Assembly (NCBI GenBank): GCA_002474415.1
Contig: DLQV01000083.1
Coordinates: 1,041-9,827, forward strand
Length of the DNA: 8,787 bases
Source of the DNA: Lachnospiraceae bacterium UBA7598
GTDB lineage: Bacteria > Bacillota > Clostridia > Lachnospirales > Lachnospiraceae
Direction of reading: 5' to 3'
The notes under the pieces were generated by a model. That model was not told the origin of the DNA. It made no database searches and was given only the letters and a program-made list of their open reading frames with translations. The position numbers and the translations under genes were made by a program. Shown here in pieces: positions 1-6,919 of the stretch; positions within the stretch are counted from its first letter, which is position 1; each line of letters opens with the position of its first letter.

Positions 1-742
1 AATTGTCACCGTCAAAAGCAATTCCTCCCAGATGACTGTTTTCATCCATTCCAAGCGTGACCATATATTCTCCGTTTTCCCGGTTAAACACCATAAGTTC
101 TCCCATACAGTCATCTTCGGTGGAATAAGAAGTGATCAGTACAAATTCGTCGGTCAGACAAATTCCCTGTGGGCACTGGGAGGCGCTAAAAATATATTTT
201 TTCAGCACATCTTCCTCACGGGTATCCGGCATGCCCGGAATATCAATTTCATTGTAAAAGCTGTAATCAAGATCTTTCAACAGAACCAGATTTTTGTCGA
301 ACCTGCTTTCTCCTTTGTGATAGTTATAATACTCGACATTGTAATAATTATTGACCTTTGCAGTCCATTTTGCATAAAGCATGTAATGGTCTTTATGATT
401 GGTTGGAATGGACTTTATCTGCTTATGAAGTGCAGCATCCGTATACCATCCAACGAACCGGAACCCACTCCGATACGGCGTATACAATGGCTGATTTCCG
501 CTGAATGCCGGATAAGATGTTTTATTGAAAGAATTCTGTATCCCACCGCCTAAAAAATAGCCCACTTCTACCGTATCTTTTTTGGAATGGACATGTGCCG
601 GATTTTGAAAAGAAGAACTCGAAGGGGCATAACTTTCCCCTTCGAGTCCTGTGTCTTTTCCATATACGGACGTTATCGTAAAATTTAAAATTATCGCCAT
701 CAATAATACAGCAAAAACTGTACTATTCTTCCGTCTCCACAA
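1..742 (-). CDS. Secreted protein with a Listeria/Bacteroides (Flg_new) repeat, C-terminus beyond window
   Basis: This partial gene shows 247 codons and continues past the left edge. I chose the TTG at 742-740. It gives a textbook signal peptide: MWRRKN, a hydrophobic stretch at residues 8-24, and likely cleavage after SVYG (28). An AGAGAGGGCAGG stretch lies just upstream, and the next in-frame ATG (700) would remove the charged N-region. Residues 29-56 are a polar linker. Residues 57-126 match the InlB B-repeat / Flg_new fold, with FRFVGWYTDAAL at 93-104 and YAKWT at 122-126. From about 190 the protein reads like beta-propeller blades (QGICLTDEFVLITSYS, then ELMVFNRENGEYMVTLG). It is probably exported or attached to the surface; its function is unknown to me. 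The start overlaps the end of the EF-G-like gene by 20 bp in another frame, which suggests translational coupling. The call as a secreted repeat protein is firm; the exact start is likely. Confidence 0.8.
   Translation of the reverse strand, partial: MWRRKNSTVFAVLLMAIILNFTITSVYGKDTGLEGESYAPSSSSFQNPAHVHSKKDTVEVGYFLGGGIQNSFNKTSYPAFSGNQPLYTPYRSGFRFVGWYTDAALHKQIKSIPTNHKDHYMLYAKWTAKVNNYYNVEYYNYHKGESRFDKNLVLLKDLDYSFYNEIDIPGMPDTREEDVLKKYIFSASQCPQGICLTDEFVLITSYSTEDDCMGELMVFNRENGEYMVTLGMDENSHLGGIAFDGDN
608..646 (-). terminator. Terminator-like hairpin inside the start of the secreted-protein gene
   Basis: A perfect 10-bp inverted repeat, CTCGAAGGGG at 646-637 and CCCCTTCGAG at 627-618 on the minus strand, encloses a 9-nt loop and is followed by TTCTTCTTTT. 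It begins 77 nt after the EF-G-like stop codon and is the only such structure downstream of that gene. It lies within codons 33-42 of the overlapping secreted-protein gene, in the linker after the signal peptide. It may end most transcripts of the GTPase gene or attenuate the downstream gene. The U-tract is broken by Cs, so termination may be partial. Confidence 0.5.
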
Positions 743-2810
743 CTTTGCCTGCCCTCTCTTCTATTTCTCTTGCTGCCACATCCTCAGGCGCCTGTTCGTA
801 CCGGGCAAATTCATAAGAAAAAGTTCCGCTTCCGCTGGTCATTGACCGAAGGCGTGTATTATACCCATACAATTCAAGATATGGAATATCTGCATCAATT
901 TCCTGATATCCGTTTTCTGCATTCATATTCATGACACGACCTCTGCGCTTATTCAGGTCTCCCATAATTTCACCGGTATATTCTTCCGGAGTCATGATTT
1001 TCACAGAGGCAATCGGCTCTAACAATACCGGCTTCGCCTCTAGAAATCCTTTCTTAAATGCCTGCTTCGCCGCTACTTTAAATGCCATCTCAGAGGAATC
1101 TACCGGATGATAAGATCCATCATAAAGCACCGCTTTCACACCGATCACCGGATATGCAGCAAGTGGTCCTTTCAAAACAGCCTCTGCAATTCCTTTTTCC
1201 ACTGCCGGAAAATAATTTTTCGGAACTGCTCCGCCGACAACGCACTGTTCAAATACGTAAGGAACTTCTAAGTCCCCACTTGGCTCGAATTTCATTTTAA
1301 CATGACCATACTGTCCATGTCCACCGGACTGTTTTTTATATTTGTACTCAACATCTGATTTTCCACGTATGGTTTCACGGAAGGCAACCTTCGGACGCAT
1401 CAGTTCAATTTCAACTTTATATTTATCAAGAAGTATGCTCTGAACAATTTCAAGCTGCTGCTCTCCCATACCATACAGCAGTGTCTGATGATTTTCACTG
1501 TCGTTGACGACACGCAACGTCAGATCTTCCATCAAAATCTTCTGTAAAGACTGGGAAATCTTATCTACATCTCCTTTATTTTTCGCCTTATACCGCATGG
1601 ATACATACGGTTTTGACAGATTGGTGCGCAGATAGGCCACCGGATGATTTCTTGTTGACAGGGAATCTGTCGTCTGTGACTGGGATAATTTTGCCAGTGC
1701 TCCGATATCCCCCGCATGGAGTTCTTTTACGTCCTCTGTTTTATTGCCACGGAGTACGTACAACTTTCCAATCTTTTCGTCACAATCCCTGTGGTAATTA
1801 AATAAGACATCATCCGTCTTAAGCACACCGGAATTTACTTTGATCAGAGAATACTTTCCAATGTAAGGATCTACGATTGTCTTAAAAATATACGCACTCT
1901 TTGGTTTTGCAAAATCATAATCGGCCTGATACACTTCATTGTTTGTCGTATTGATACCAGTGCAAGTTCGTTTGTCCGGGCTCGGAAAATATTTGACAAT
2001 ATCTGCCATGAGCGTATACATCCCGCGGGCAAGAACATTTGATCCCATGAGAACCGGAACGATGGATCCATCCATGACATTTACTCTGAGAGCCTGACGG
2101 ATCTCATCTTCAGAAAATTCCTCCCCGTTAAAATAGCGGTCCATAAATTCCTCACTCGTTTCTGCTACAGCTTCTAGTAAAGCTTCCCTGCAAAGCTCCA
2201 GATTCTTTTTGGAATATTCCGGAACATCAAATTTTTCAACCGTCCCCTGATCCGTCCAACGCTTAGCCTTCTGCTGGATAACATTGACATATCCAACAAA
2301 CTGGCCATCCTCCCGGACGGGCAGGTGAAACGGTGCAATTTTCTTTCCATAAAGTGCCTGCAGATCTTCCACTACCTGACGGTAGCTTGCATCGTCAATA
2401 TCCATATCTGTCACAAATATCATACGCGGAAGATGATTCTTTTCACAAATCTCCCAGGCACGCCGGGTTCCTGTCTCGATTCCTGCTTTTCCAGAAACAA
2501 CGATAATTGCTGCATCCGCTGCGGAAACTGCCTCTTCGACTTCTCCAACAAAATCAAAATAGCCCGGGGTATCCAAAACATTAATCTTTTGATCTTTCCA
2601 TGGGATCGCAACCACAGAAGTATGGATCGAGAACTGGCGCCTGGTCTCCTCTTTGTCGAAATCACTGATGGTATTTTTATCTGCAACCGTCCCCATACGT
2701 GTTGTCAGACCTGCCAGATATGCCATGGCTTCCACCAGAGAAGTTTTGCCGCATCCCCCATGCCCCAGGAGAACCACATTACGAATTCTGTCTGTCGTAT
2801 ATACGTTCAT
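723..2810 (-). CDS. EF-G-like translation GTPase (EF-G2 family)
   Basis: A 695-residue, full-length relative of elongation factor G, a cytoplasmic ribosome-associated GTPase. Visible parts are the P-loop GHGGCGKT (16-23), switch II DTPGYFDF (80-87), a G4 equivalent TDMD (134-137), domain II about 300-395, domain III about 400-470, the domain IV landmark GGHGQYGHV (496-504) and domain V PEEYTGEIMGDLNKRRG (608-624). Compared with canonical EF-G, the switch II His of DTPGHVDF is Tyr, NKxD is TDMD, and RGITI is RQFSI. From memory, Thermus EF-G-2 has a similar GYGDF switch, so this fits a paralogue rather than the housekeeping translocase. Its exact role is not known from sequence. The ATG at 2810 follows a strong AAGGAGGG (2825-2818). 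The gene lies 78 bp after the ABC-F gene and has its own promoter. Confidence 0.93.
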   Translation of the reverse strand: MNVYTTDRIRNVVLLGHGGCGKTSLVEAMAYLAGLTTRMGTVADKNTISDFDKEETRRQFSIHTSVVAIPWKDQKINVLDTPGYFDFVGEVEEAVSAADAAIIVVSGKAGIETGTRRAWEICEKNHLPRMIFVTDMDIDDASYRQVVEDLQALYGKKIAPFHLPVREDGQFVGYVNVIQQKAKRWTDQGTVEKFDVPEYSKKNLELCREALLEAVAETSEEFMDRYFNGEEFSEDEIRQALRVNVMDGSIVPVLMGSNVLARGMYTLMADIVKYFPSPDKRTCTGINTTNNEVYQADYDFAKPKSAYIFKTIVDPYIGKYSLIKVNSGVLKTDDVLFNYHRDCDEKIGKLYVLRGNKTEDVKELHAGDIGALAKLSQSQTTDSLSTRNHPVAYLRTNLSKPYVSMRYKAKNKGDVDKISQSLQKILMEDLTLRVVNDSENHQTLLYGMGEQQLEIVQSILLDKYKVEIELMRPKVAFRETIRGKSDVEYKYKKQSGGHGQYGHVKMKFEPSGDLEVPYVFEQCVVGGAVPKNYFPAVEKGIAEAVLKGPLAAYPVIGVKAVLYDGSYHPVDSSEMAFKVAAKQAFKKGFLEAKPVLLEPIASVKIMTPEEYTGEIMGDLNKRRGRVMNMNAENGYQEIDADIPYLELYGYNTRLRSMTSGSGTFSYEFARYEQAPEDVAAREIEERAGKVVETEE

Positions 2811-2828
2811 AGTAAAACCCTCCTTTTT

Positions 2829-2860
2829 TAGAATATTTACGCTTTTATGGTTATATTCTA
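2829..2860. repeat. 8-bp inverted repeat around the EF-G-like promoter -10
   Basis: TAGAATAT (2829-2836) and ATATTCTA (2853-2860) form a perfect 8-bp inverted repeat with a 16-nt spacer. One arm contains the predicted -10 box and the other lies just upstream of the ribosome site. Only one arm would be transcribed, so it could act as a DNA operator rather than an RNA hairpin. It is AT-rich and could be chance. Confidence 0.3.
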
Positions 2861-2883
2861 CTAATTTTCAGAAAGTTTTACAA
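2855..2883 (-). promoter_or_regulatory. Sigma-A promoter of the EF-G-like gene
   Basis: On the minus strand, TTGTAA (2883-2878) and TAGAAT (2860-2855) are separated by exactly 17 nt, 45 nt ahead of the ATG. Transcription would start near 2848, giving a leader of about 37 nt that contains the strong ribosome site. No hairpin terminator separates this gene from the upstream ABC-F gene, so read-through is also possible. Confidence 0.6.
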
Positions 2884-2888
2884 CCTTT

Positions 2889-3914
2889 TTATGCATTTTG
2901 TTGAAGTATTTTTGCTGCAAGTTCTTCCAGATACGTCCAACGATCCATTTTTTCTTCCAACTGTGTTTCCAGCTGCGTTTTTTCTTCTGTCAGTTCATTC
3001 AGCTTCACAAAATCCCGTGCGCAGGATACCATCTCCCCGTCAATCTCTCCCAGCCGGGTTTCCAAAGCTGCAATATCGTCTTCAATGGTCTCATATTCTT
3101 TCTGTTCTTTATATGAAAATTTTAATTTGTTTTCATGTTTCCATGTAGAACGTGAATCTTCTGCCGCCTGTTTCTCCTGTACATTTGCCGCCTCTTCATT
3201 TTTGTGGAACGACTCCCCGGCAGTATCCGCAAATTTTCCTTCCTCTTCGGCCCGTCTGTGATAGTCCGTATATCCGCCCTCATACTGGCAAAGCTTTCCG
3301 TTTCCCTCAAAAGCAAAAATCCGGCGCACCACACGGTCCAGGAAATAACGGTCATGTGTTACCATAACCATTGCCCCGCGATAATTTTTCAGATAATTTT
3401 CCAGCCACTCTGCCATTTCGGCATCCAGATGGTTTGTTGGCTCATCCAAAAGCAGTACATCACATGGAGTAAGGAGCACTGCAACAAGAGCCAGTCGTTT
3501 TCGCTGCCCGCCGGACAAATGTCCCACCGGTTCATCGAAATTGTATATGCCAAGCCGCGTCATCATGGACTTGGCATTGCTTTCCAGATTCCATTTTTCA
3601 TGTTCTTCCCGGTCTTCCTGCTGATGCACACTTCCAATCTGCGCATAAGAAAGTACATTCTCAAGTGCTCCTTTTTGCGGATCAAACTCCGGCATCTGCG
3701 GCAGATAGCGAATCACAAGCTGATTGGCCCTTACCACATTTCCGGCATCCGGTTCTTCGAGCCCTGCCATAATTTTTAACAACGTAGATTTTCCGGTTCC
3801 ATTGATGCCTATAATTCCAACCTTTTCTCCATCCTGCAGATAAAACGATGCATCGTGAAACAGCTCACGCTGTGTATAAACTTTTGTAATATGATCAACG
3901 GTAAGTAAATTCAT
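2889..3914 (-). CDS. ABC-F-type ATPase reduced to one hybrid ABC domain
   Basis: A soluble ATPase of the ABC-F class, which normally acts on ribosomes through two ABC domains and a linker. It has 341 residues where relatives usually have 500-650. Seen are Walker A GINGTGKST (36-44), signature LSGGQ (133-137), Walker B LLLDEP (154-159, Glu158), D-loop NHLD, switch His187 (MVTHDRY), and a charged coiled-coil tail about 265-336 ending EEKMDRWTYLEELAAKI. Residues 1-185 resemble the first ABC domain of the family. Residues after FLDRV (AFEGNGKLCQYEGGYTDY and the tail) resemble the end of the second domain. The inter-domain linker and a second Walker A are absent, which I infer is an in-frame internal deletion. 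Start 3914 has an AAGAGGAA site; the upstream ATG at 3977 lies in the promoter. The function may be lost or may need homodimers. Confidence 0.85.
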   Translation of the reverse strand: MNLLTVDHITKVYTQRELFHDASFYLQDGEKVGIIGINGTGKSTLLKIMAGLEEPDAGNVVRANQLVIRYLPQMPEFDPQKGALENVLSYAQIGSVHQQEDREEHEKWNLESNAKSMMTRLGIYNFDEPVGHLSGGQRKRLALVAVLLTPCDVLLLDEPTNHLDAEMAEWLENYLKNYRGAMVMVTHDRYFLDRVVRRIFAFEGNGKLCQYEGGYTDYHRRAEEEGKFADTAGESFHKNEEAANVQEKQAAEDSRSTWKHENKLKFSYKEQKEYETIEDDIAALETRLGEIDGEMVSCARDFVKLNELTEEKTQLETQLEEKMDRWTYLEELAAKILQQNA

Positions 3915-3948
3915 AAAAATTCCTCTTTCTGCTTCCTTTCGCCTTTTT

Positions 3949-3977
3949 ATTATCACACGAACAGACAATTGTTGCAA
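3949..3977 (-). promoter_or_regulatory. Sigma-A promoter of the ABC-F gene
   Basis: On the minus strand, TTGCAA (3977-3972) and GATAAT (3954-3949) are separated by 17 nt, 35 nt ahead of the chosen ATG. Transcription would start near 3942, leaving a leader of about 27 nt with the AGAGGAA ribosome site. This placement rules against the ATG at 3977 as the start. Confidence 0.6.
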
Positions 3978-3998
3978 GTGCTGCCACGTATTCCTCTT

Positions 3999-4027
3999 TT
4001 GACACTCCTGGCATTCTATAGTACAAT
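3999..4027 (+). promoter_or_regulatory. Sigma-A promoter of tyrA
   Basis: TTGACA (3999-4004) is a perfect -35 box, followed by a 17-nt spacer and TACAAT (4022-4027). Transcription would begin near 4034, giving a leader of about 43 nt with AAAAGGAA (4062-4069) as the ribosome site. The leader is too short for a T-box or a classical attenuator. Confidence 0.75.
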
Positions 4028-4040
4028 TACTGTTATAGAA
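4014..4040. repeat. Inverted repeat spanning the tyrA -10 box, possible operator
   Basis: TTCTATA (4014-4020) and TATAGAA (4034-4040) are a perfect 7-bp inverted repeat with a 13-nt spacer, centred on the predicted -10 box and reaching the start site. This position suits a repressor site. The arms are AT-rich and I cannot match them to a known regulator. Confidence 0.35.
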
Positions 4041-4076
4041 AACACATCAATTACATGATATAAAAGGAATAAACTT

Positions 4077-5174
4077 ATGGCTTTTCAAACAATTGGTTTT
4101 ATCGGACTGGGCCTGATTGGAGGTTCAATCGCAAAAAAAATGAAATCCAATCAGCCGGATATCAAAATTTATGCTACGGCACATCACAAAGAAACCATCG
4201 AAGAAGCGTACCGTGAGGGACTGATCGAAAACAATGATCTGTTACCGCTGTCTGCTTTTTCTGACTGTGATTATATTTTTTTATGTGCTCCGGTTCAGCG
4301 GAACCTCGCATATCTGCATCAATTAAAAGATATTATCCGCAGTGACTGTTACATCACGGACGTCGGCAGTACGAAAACAGAGATTCACGAAGAAGTGATC
4401 CGACTTGGCATGGAAGCAAACTTTATCGGCGGGCATCCCATGACCGGTTCTGAAAAAAGAGGTATTTTAAGTGCCACCAATACACTCCTGGAAAATGCGT
4501 ACTATATCATCACGCCGACTTCCATGACTCCAAAAGAAAAAATTTCAGAATTTCGTGATTTTGTGCTGTCTCTTGGAGCAATTCCTCTGATTTTGGATTA
4601 TAAAACACACGATTACTCTACAGCAGCCATCAGCCACCTGCCACATATGATTGCATATTCGCTGGTCAATCTGGTCGCCCAGATCGATGATGACAAGGAA
4701 ACCATGAAAACCATTGCCGCAGGTGGATTTAAGGATATCACAAGAATTGCATCCTCTTCCCCTGTAATGTGGCAGAATATCTGCGCTTCCAATCGGGAAC
4801 CGATTCTTTCACTCATCGATCAGTATCTTGCTCTGTTGACAAAACTCCGCGGATACATTGACAGTTCCAATGAACAGGCGCTGCTTTCCTTCTTTCAGCA
4901 GGCAAAAGATTACCGGGATTCGATCACTCTGCCAAGTGTCAAATCCCCTACGGTATATTATGAATGTTTTGTCGATCTGGTAGATGAAACAGGTGGAATT
5001 GCCACTGTTGCCAGCCTGCTTGCACAATACCACATCAGCATCAAAAATATCGGTATTGTAAACAACCGGGAATTTGAGGAAGGTGTTCTTCAACTCGCAT
5101 TCCCTGACAAACAGACGCTGACCCGTGCCAAACGTCTGCTCAAAGACAATGGTTATATGGTTCACGAACGGTAA
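4077..5174 (+). CDS. tyrA: Prephenate dehydrogenase with C-terminal ACT domain
   Basis: This enzyme oxidatively decarboxylates prephenate to 4-hydroxyphenylpyruvate with NAD+, the committed step to tyrosine, in the cytoplasm. The 365-residue protein has an N-terminal Rossmann fold with GLGLIGGS (10-17), TDVGSTK (94-100), the catalytic segment GGHPMTGSEKRG (118-129, His120), SHLPH (186-190), and GFKDITRIA (217-225), where Arg223 is the likely prephenate-binding arginine. An ACT domain from about 294 to 365 (ECFVDLVDETGGIATVASLL) suggests feedback regulation by tyrosine, as in Bacillus-type TyrA. The length is normal for this dehydrogenase-plus-ACT form, with no chorismate mutase domain. The ATG has AAAAGGAA 7 nt upstream. 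It appears monocistronic, divergent from the ABC-F gene and convergent with aroA. Confidence 0.96.
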   Translation: MAFQTIGFIGLGLIGGSIAKKMKSNQPDIKIYATAHHKETIEEAYREGLIENNDLLPLSAFSDCDYIFLCAPVQRNLAYLHQLKDIIRSDCYITDVGSTKTEIHEEVIRLGMEANFIGGHPMTGSEKRGILSATNTLLENAYYIITPTSMTPKEKISEFRDFVLSLGAIPLILDYKTHDYSTAAISHLPHMIAYSLVNLVAQIDDDKETMKTIAAGGFKDITRIASSSPVMWQNICASNREPILSLIDQYLALLTKLRGYIDSSNEQALLSFFQQAKDYRDSITLPSVKSPTVYYECFVDLVDETGGIATVASLLAQYHISIKNIGIVNNREFEEGVLQLAFPDKQTLTRAKRLLKDNGYMVHER

Positions 5175-5195
5175 ACGATCCATGGGTTCCCATAA

Positions 5196-5234
5196 AAAAT
5201 ACAGGCTCCGGATAATTTCCGGAGTCTGTATTTT
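5196..5234. terminator. Bidirectional terminator between tyrA and aroA
   Basis: AAAATACAG-G-CTCCGG (5196-5211) pairs with CCGGAG-T-CTGTATTTT (5219-5234), with one G-T opposition and a short ATAATTT loop. The A-run on the left and T-run on the right provide U-tracts for both directions, so it can serve both convergent genes. Its right arm reaches into the aroA stop codon (5233-5235). Confidence 0.9.
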
Positions 5235-6519
5235 ATTTACACAAAGTATCTAGTATTTCAAAATAATTTTCAAACGTCTTTCTGCAACACGAAGGATTTT
5301 CAATTACAATTCCTTCTGTCACAAGTCCCGGAATTGCAAATGCCATCGCGACCCTGTGATCCTCGAAGGTTTTCATGAGACAGCCATGTGGTTTTCCAGG
5401 ATGAATTACGATACGATTCTCATCCATCTGCTCGCATGCGATCCCCATTGCCTTCAGATTGGTAAGAATCGCTGCAAATCGGTCACATTCCTGATAACGG
5501 ATATGACCAATTCCGGTAATCTCCACTGTCTCACTGGAAAAACAGGCGATTGCCGCCAATGTCAGCGCCTGATCCGAAAATGCAGACAGATCAAATACGC
5601 CTCCTAAAAAGCCTTCCGTCGGCGGATACATCCGGATGCCATCCGGATCTTCTTCTGTCCGGCATCCCATCCGTTCTAGCACATGTAAAAAGGAGGTATC
5701 TCCCTGTAAACTGTTCCAATGTACATGCCGCACCTTCGTCGGAACACCGACAACCGGGCACATTGCATAAAAATAAGAAGCCGCCGAAACATCCGGTTCT
5801 ATCTGGTACTCTCTCGCCCGATATGCAGCATTTTTTGCAATCACGAAGGTATCGGATGCAGGTCGTTGTACTTCCACACCAAACTGCTTCATCATAGCAA
5901 CTGTCATCTCTACATAAGCCATTCCATGATGTCCTTTGACGTGAATCTGAAATTCTTTCTGAAACAGCACGGAAGAGATCAGAAGTGCGCTCAAAAACTG
6001 GCTGCTTTTTTCTACATCAATGGTTACTTCATGTCTGCGCACCCCACTGTTTCCAATCACAAACGGGAAATGTCCCGGAGTTTCCCTGTAAGTAACTTCC
6101 GCTCCAAGTTCTTTAAGTGCCTGCAGCAATTCTTCCATCGGACGCTTTTTCATCTGTTCGGAAGAATTCATATCATATTCTCCCTCACACAGACCAAGAT
6201 ATGCCGTCAGAAAACGGGCAGCAGTTCCTGCGCTTCCCACATCAACAGAAGCTTTTGTCTTTGGCACCATGCCCCCTCTTCCCTCAATGGAGACAACCGC
6301 ATGCGGTTCATCAATTTCCACTGCAAAGCCCAGATCCTGCAAAGCCTGTAAAAAATGCCTGCTGTCATCCGAAAAAAGAACTCCCTTAAGAACACTCTTT
6401 CCATCTGCAAGCGCTGCAATCAGAAGCGCCCGGTTTGTAATGCTCTTAGACCCGGGCACAAAAACTTCTATTGGAATTTTATTTGCCCTTTTTACTTCAT
6501 AAGTATCCTGTAAGATCAT
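5233..6519 (-). CDS. aroA: 5-enolpyruvylshikimate-3-phosphate synthase (EPSP synthase)
   Basis: It transfers the enolpyruvyl group of PEP to shikimate-3-phosphate, the sixth step of the shikimate pathway. The 428-residue length is normal. Family motifs are in order: PGSKSITNRALLIAALADG (22-40), GSAGTAARFL (95-104), RPMEELLQAL (126-135), SSQFLSALL (172-180), EPDVSAASYF (241-250), catalytic FSDQALTLA (Asp316), the RxKExDR equivalent RYQECDR (341-347, Glu344), FEDHRVAMAF (385-394) and the C-terminal CCRKTFENYF (411-420). The residue aligned with E. coli Pro101 is Phe103, so the PEP-site loop differs from the E. coli type. The ATG at 6519 has AAGGCGGG 7 nt upstream. It lies 18 bp after the PilZ gene and is probably co-transcribed with it. 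tyrA of the same pathway converges from the other side. Confidence 0.97.
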   Translation of the reverse strand: MILQDTYEVKRANKIPIEVFVPGSKSITNRALLIAALADGKSVLKGVLFSDDSRHFLQALQDLGFAVEIDEPHAVVSIEGRGGMVPKTKASVDVGSAGTAARFLTAYLGLCEGEYDMNSSEQMKKRPMEELLQALKELGAEVTYRETPGHFPFVIGNSGVRRHEVTIDVEKSSQFLSALLISSVLFQKEFQIHVKGHHGMAYVEMTVAMMKQFGVEVQRPASDTFVIAKNAAYRAREYQIEPDVSAASYFYAMCPVVGVPTKVRHVHWNSLQGDTSFLHVLERMGCRTEEDPDGIRMYPPTEGFLGGVFDLSAFSDQALTLAAIACFSSETVEITGIGHIRYQECDRFAAILTNLKAMGIACEQMDENRIVIHPGKPHGCLMKTFEDHRVAMAFAIPGLVTEGIVIENPSCCRKTFENYFEILDTLCK

Positions 6520-6537
6520 AGTTTTTCCCGCCTTATT

Positions 6538-6876
6538 TTACAGTTCGTTAAAGATCTGGTAAATATCAATCTTTAATGCATCCGTATCCGTCATTCCGAT
6601 AAACACGCCTCCATAATGATATCCATCCGGCTTTTCCTCACTGCGGACAATCTGAATAACTGCATCCACCACTTCTTTTGTCCATATCTGGATCTTTGCA
6701 TCATAATAGGAATTCACTTCCAATTTCTTTTTGCAGTCAAATCCAATTCCGCTTTTTGAAATATCTGTTACATCCACATGCACAAATTTTAAAGTTGTGA
6801 CCCCGTCTTCATCCAGACGCTCCAACTGTACATTGACATCCAGATCCAGTCTTTTATTTTTTCTTTTCTCTTCCAT
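6538..6876 (-). CDS. Stand-alone PilZ-domain protein, probable c-di-GMP receptor
   Basis: A 112-residue soluble protein consisting of one PilZ domain. The two ligand motifs of the family are present: RKNKR (R5, R9; RxxxR) near the N-terminus, and DISKSG (38-43; D/NxSxxG). A beta-barrel pattern follows, ending GGVFIGM and a short C-terminal helix (DALKIDIYQIFNEL). With both motifs intact it should bind c-di-GMP; its downstream partner cannot be told from sequence. The ATG at 6876 follows AAGGGGATGG. It is the first gene of an apparent two-gene operon with aroA (18-bp gap), an unusual pairing, and is separated from bioY upstream by a strong terminator. A diguanylate-cyclase-like gene lies about 0.9 kb away on the other strand. 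Confidence 0.88.
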   Translation of the reverse strand: MEEKRKNKRLDLDVNVQLERLDEDGVTTLKFVHVDVTDISKSGIGFDCKKKLEVNSYYDAKIQIWTKEVVDAVIQIVRSEEKPDGYHYGGVFIGMTDTDALKIDIYQIFNEL

Positions 6877-6919
6877 TTTTCCATCCCCTTATACCTTTTC
6901 AAACGATAATATAAATATT

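Noticed and set aside
32..553. Plus-strand open frame of 173 codons
   Set aside because: It is antisense to the secreted-protein gene, whose minus-strand frame has a signal peptide and a recognisable Flg_new repeat; the plus-strand product resembles nothing known to me.
2325..2831. Plus-strand open frame of 168 codons
   Set aside because: It is wholly antisense to the conserved GTPase domain of the EF-G-like gene and has no ribosome site or known motif.
3204..3779. Plus-strand open frame of 191 codons
   Set aside because: Antisense shadow of the ABC-F ATPase core.
3915..3977. Longer N-terminus for the ABC-F protein starting at 3977
   Set aside because: The extra codons cover the predicted -35 and -10 boxes, and family members begin at MNLL, which has its own ribosome site.
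3915..4076. T-box or other riboswitch ahead of tyrA
   Set aside because: The predicted leader is only about 43 nt, with no T-box core sequence or terminator hairpin.
5719..6351. Plus-strand open frame of 210 codons
   Set aside because: Antisense shadow of aroA, with no recognisable domain.
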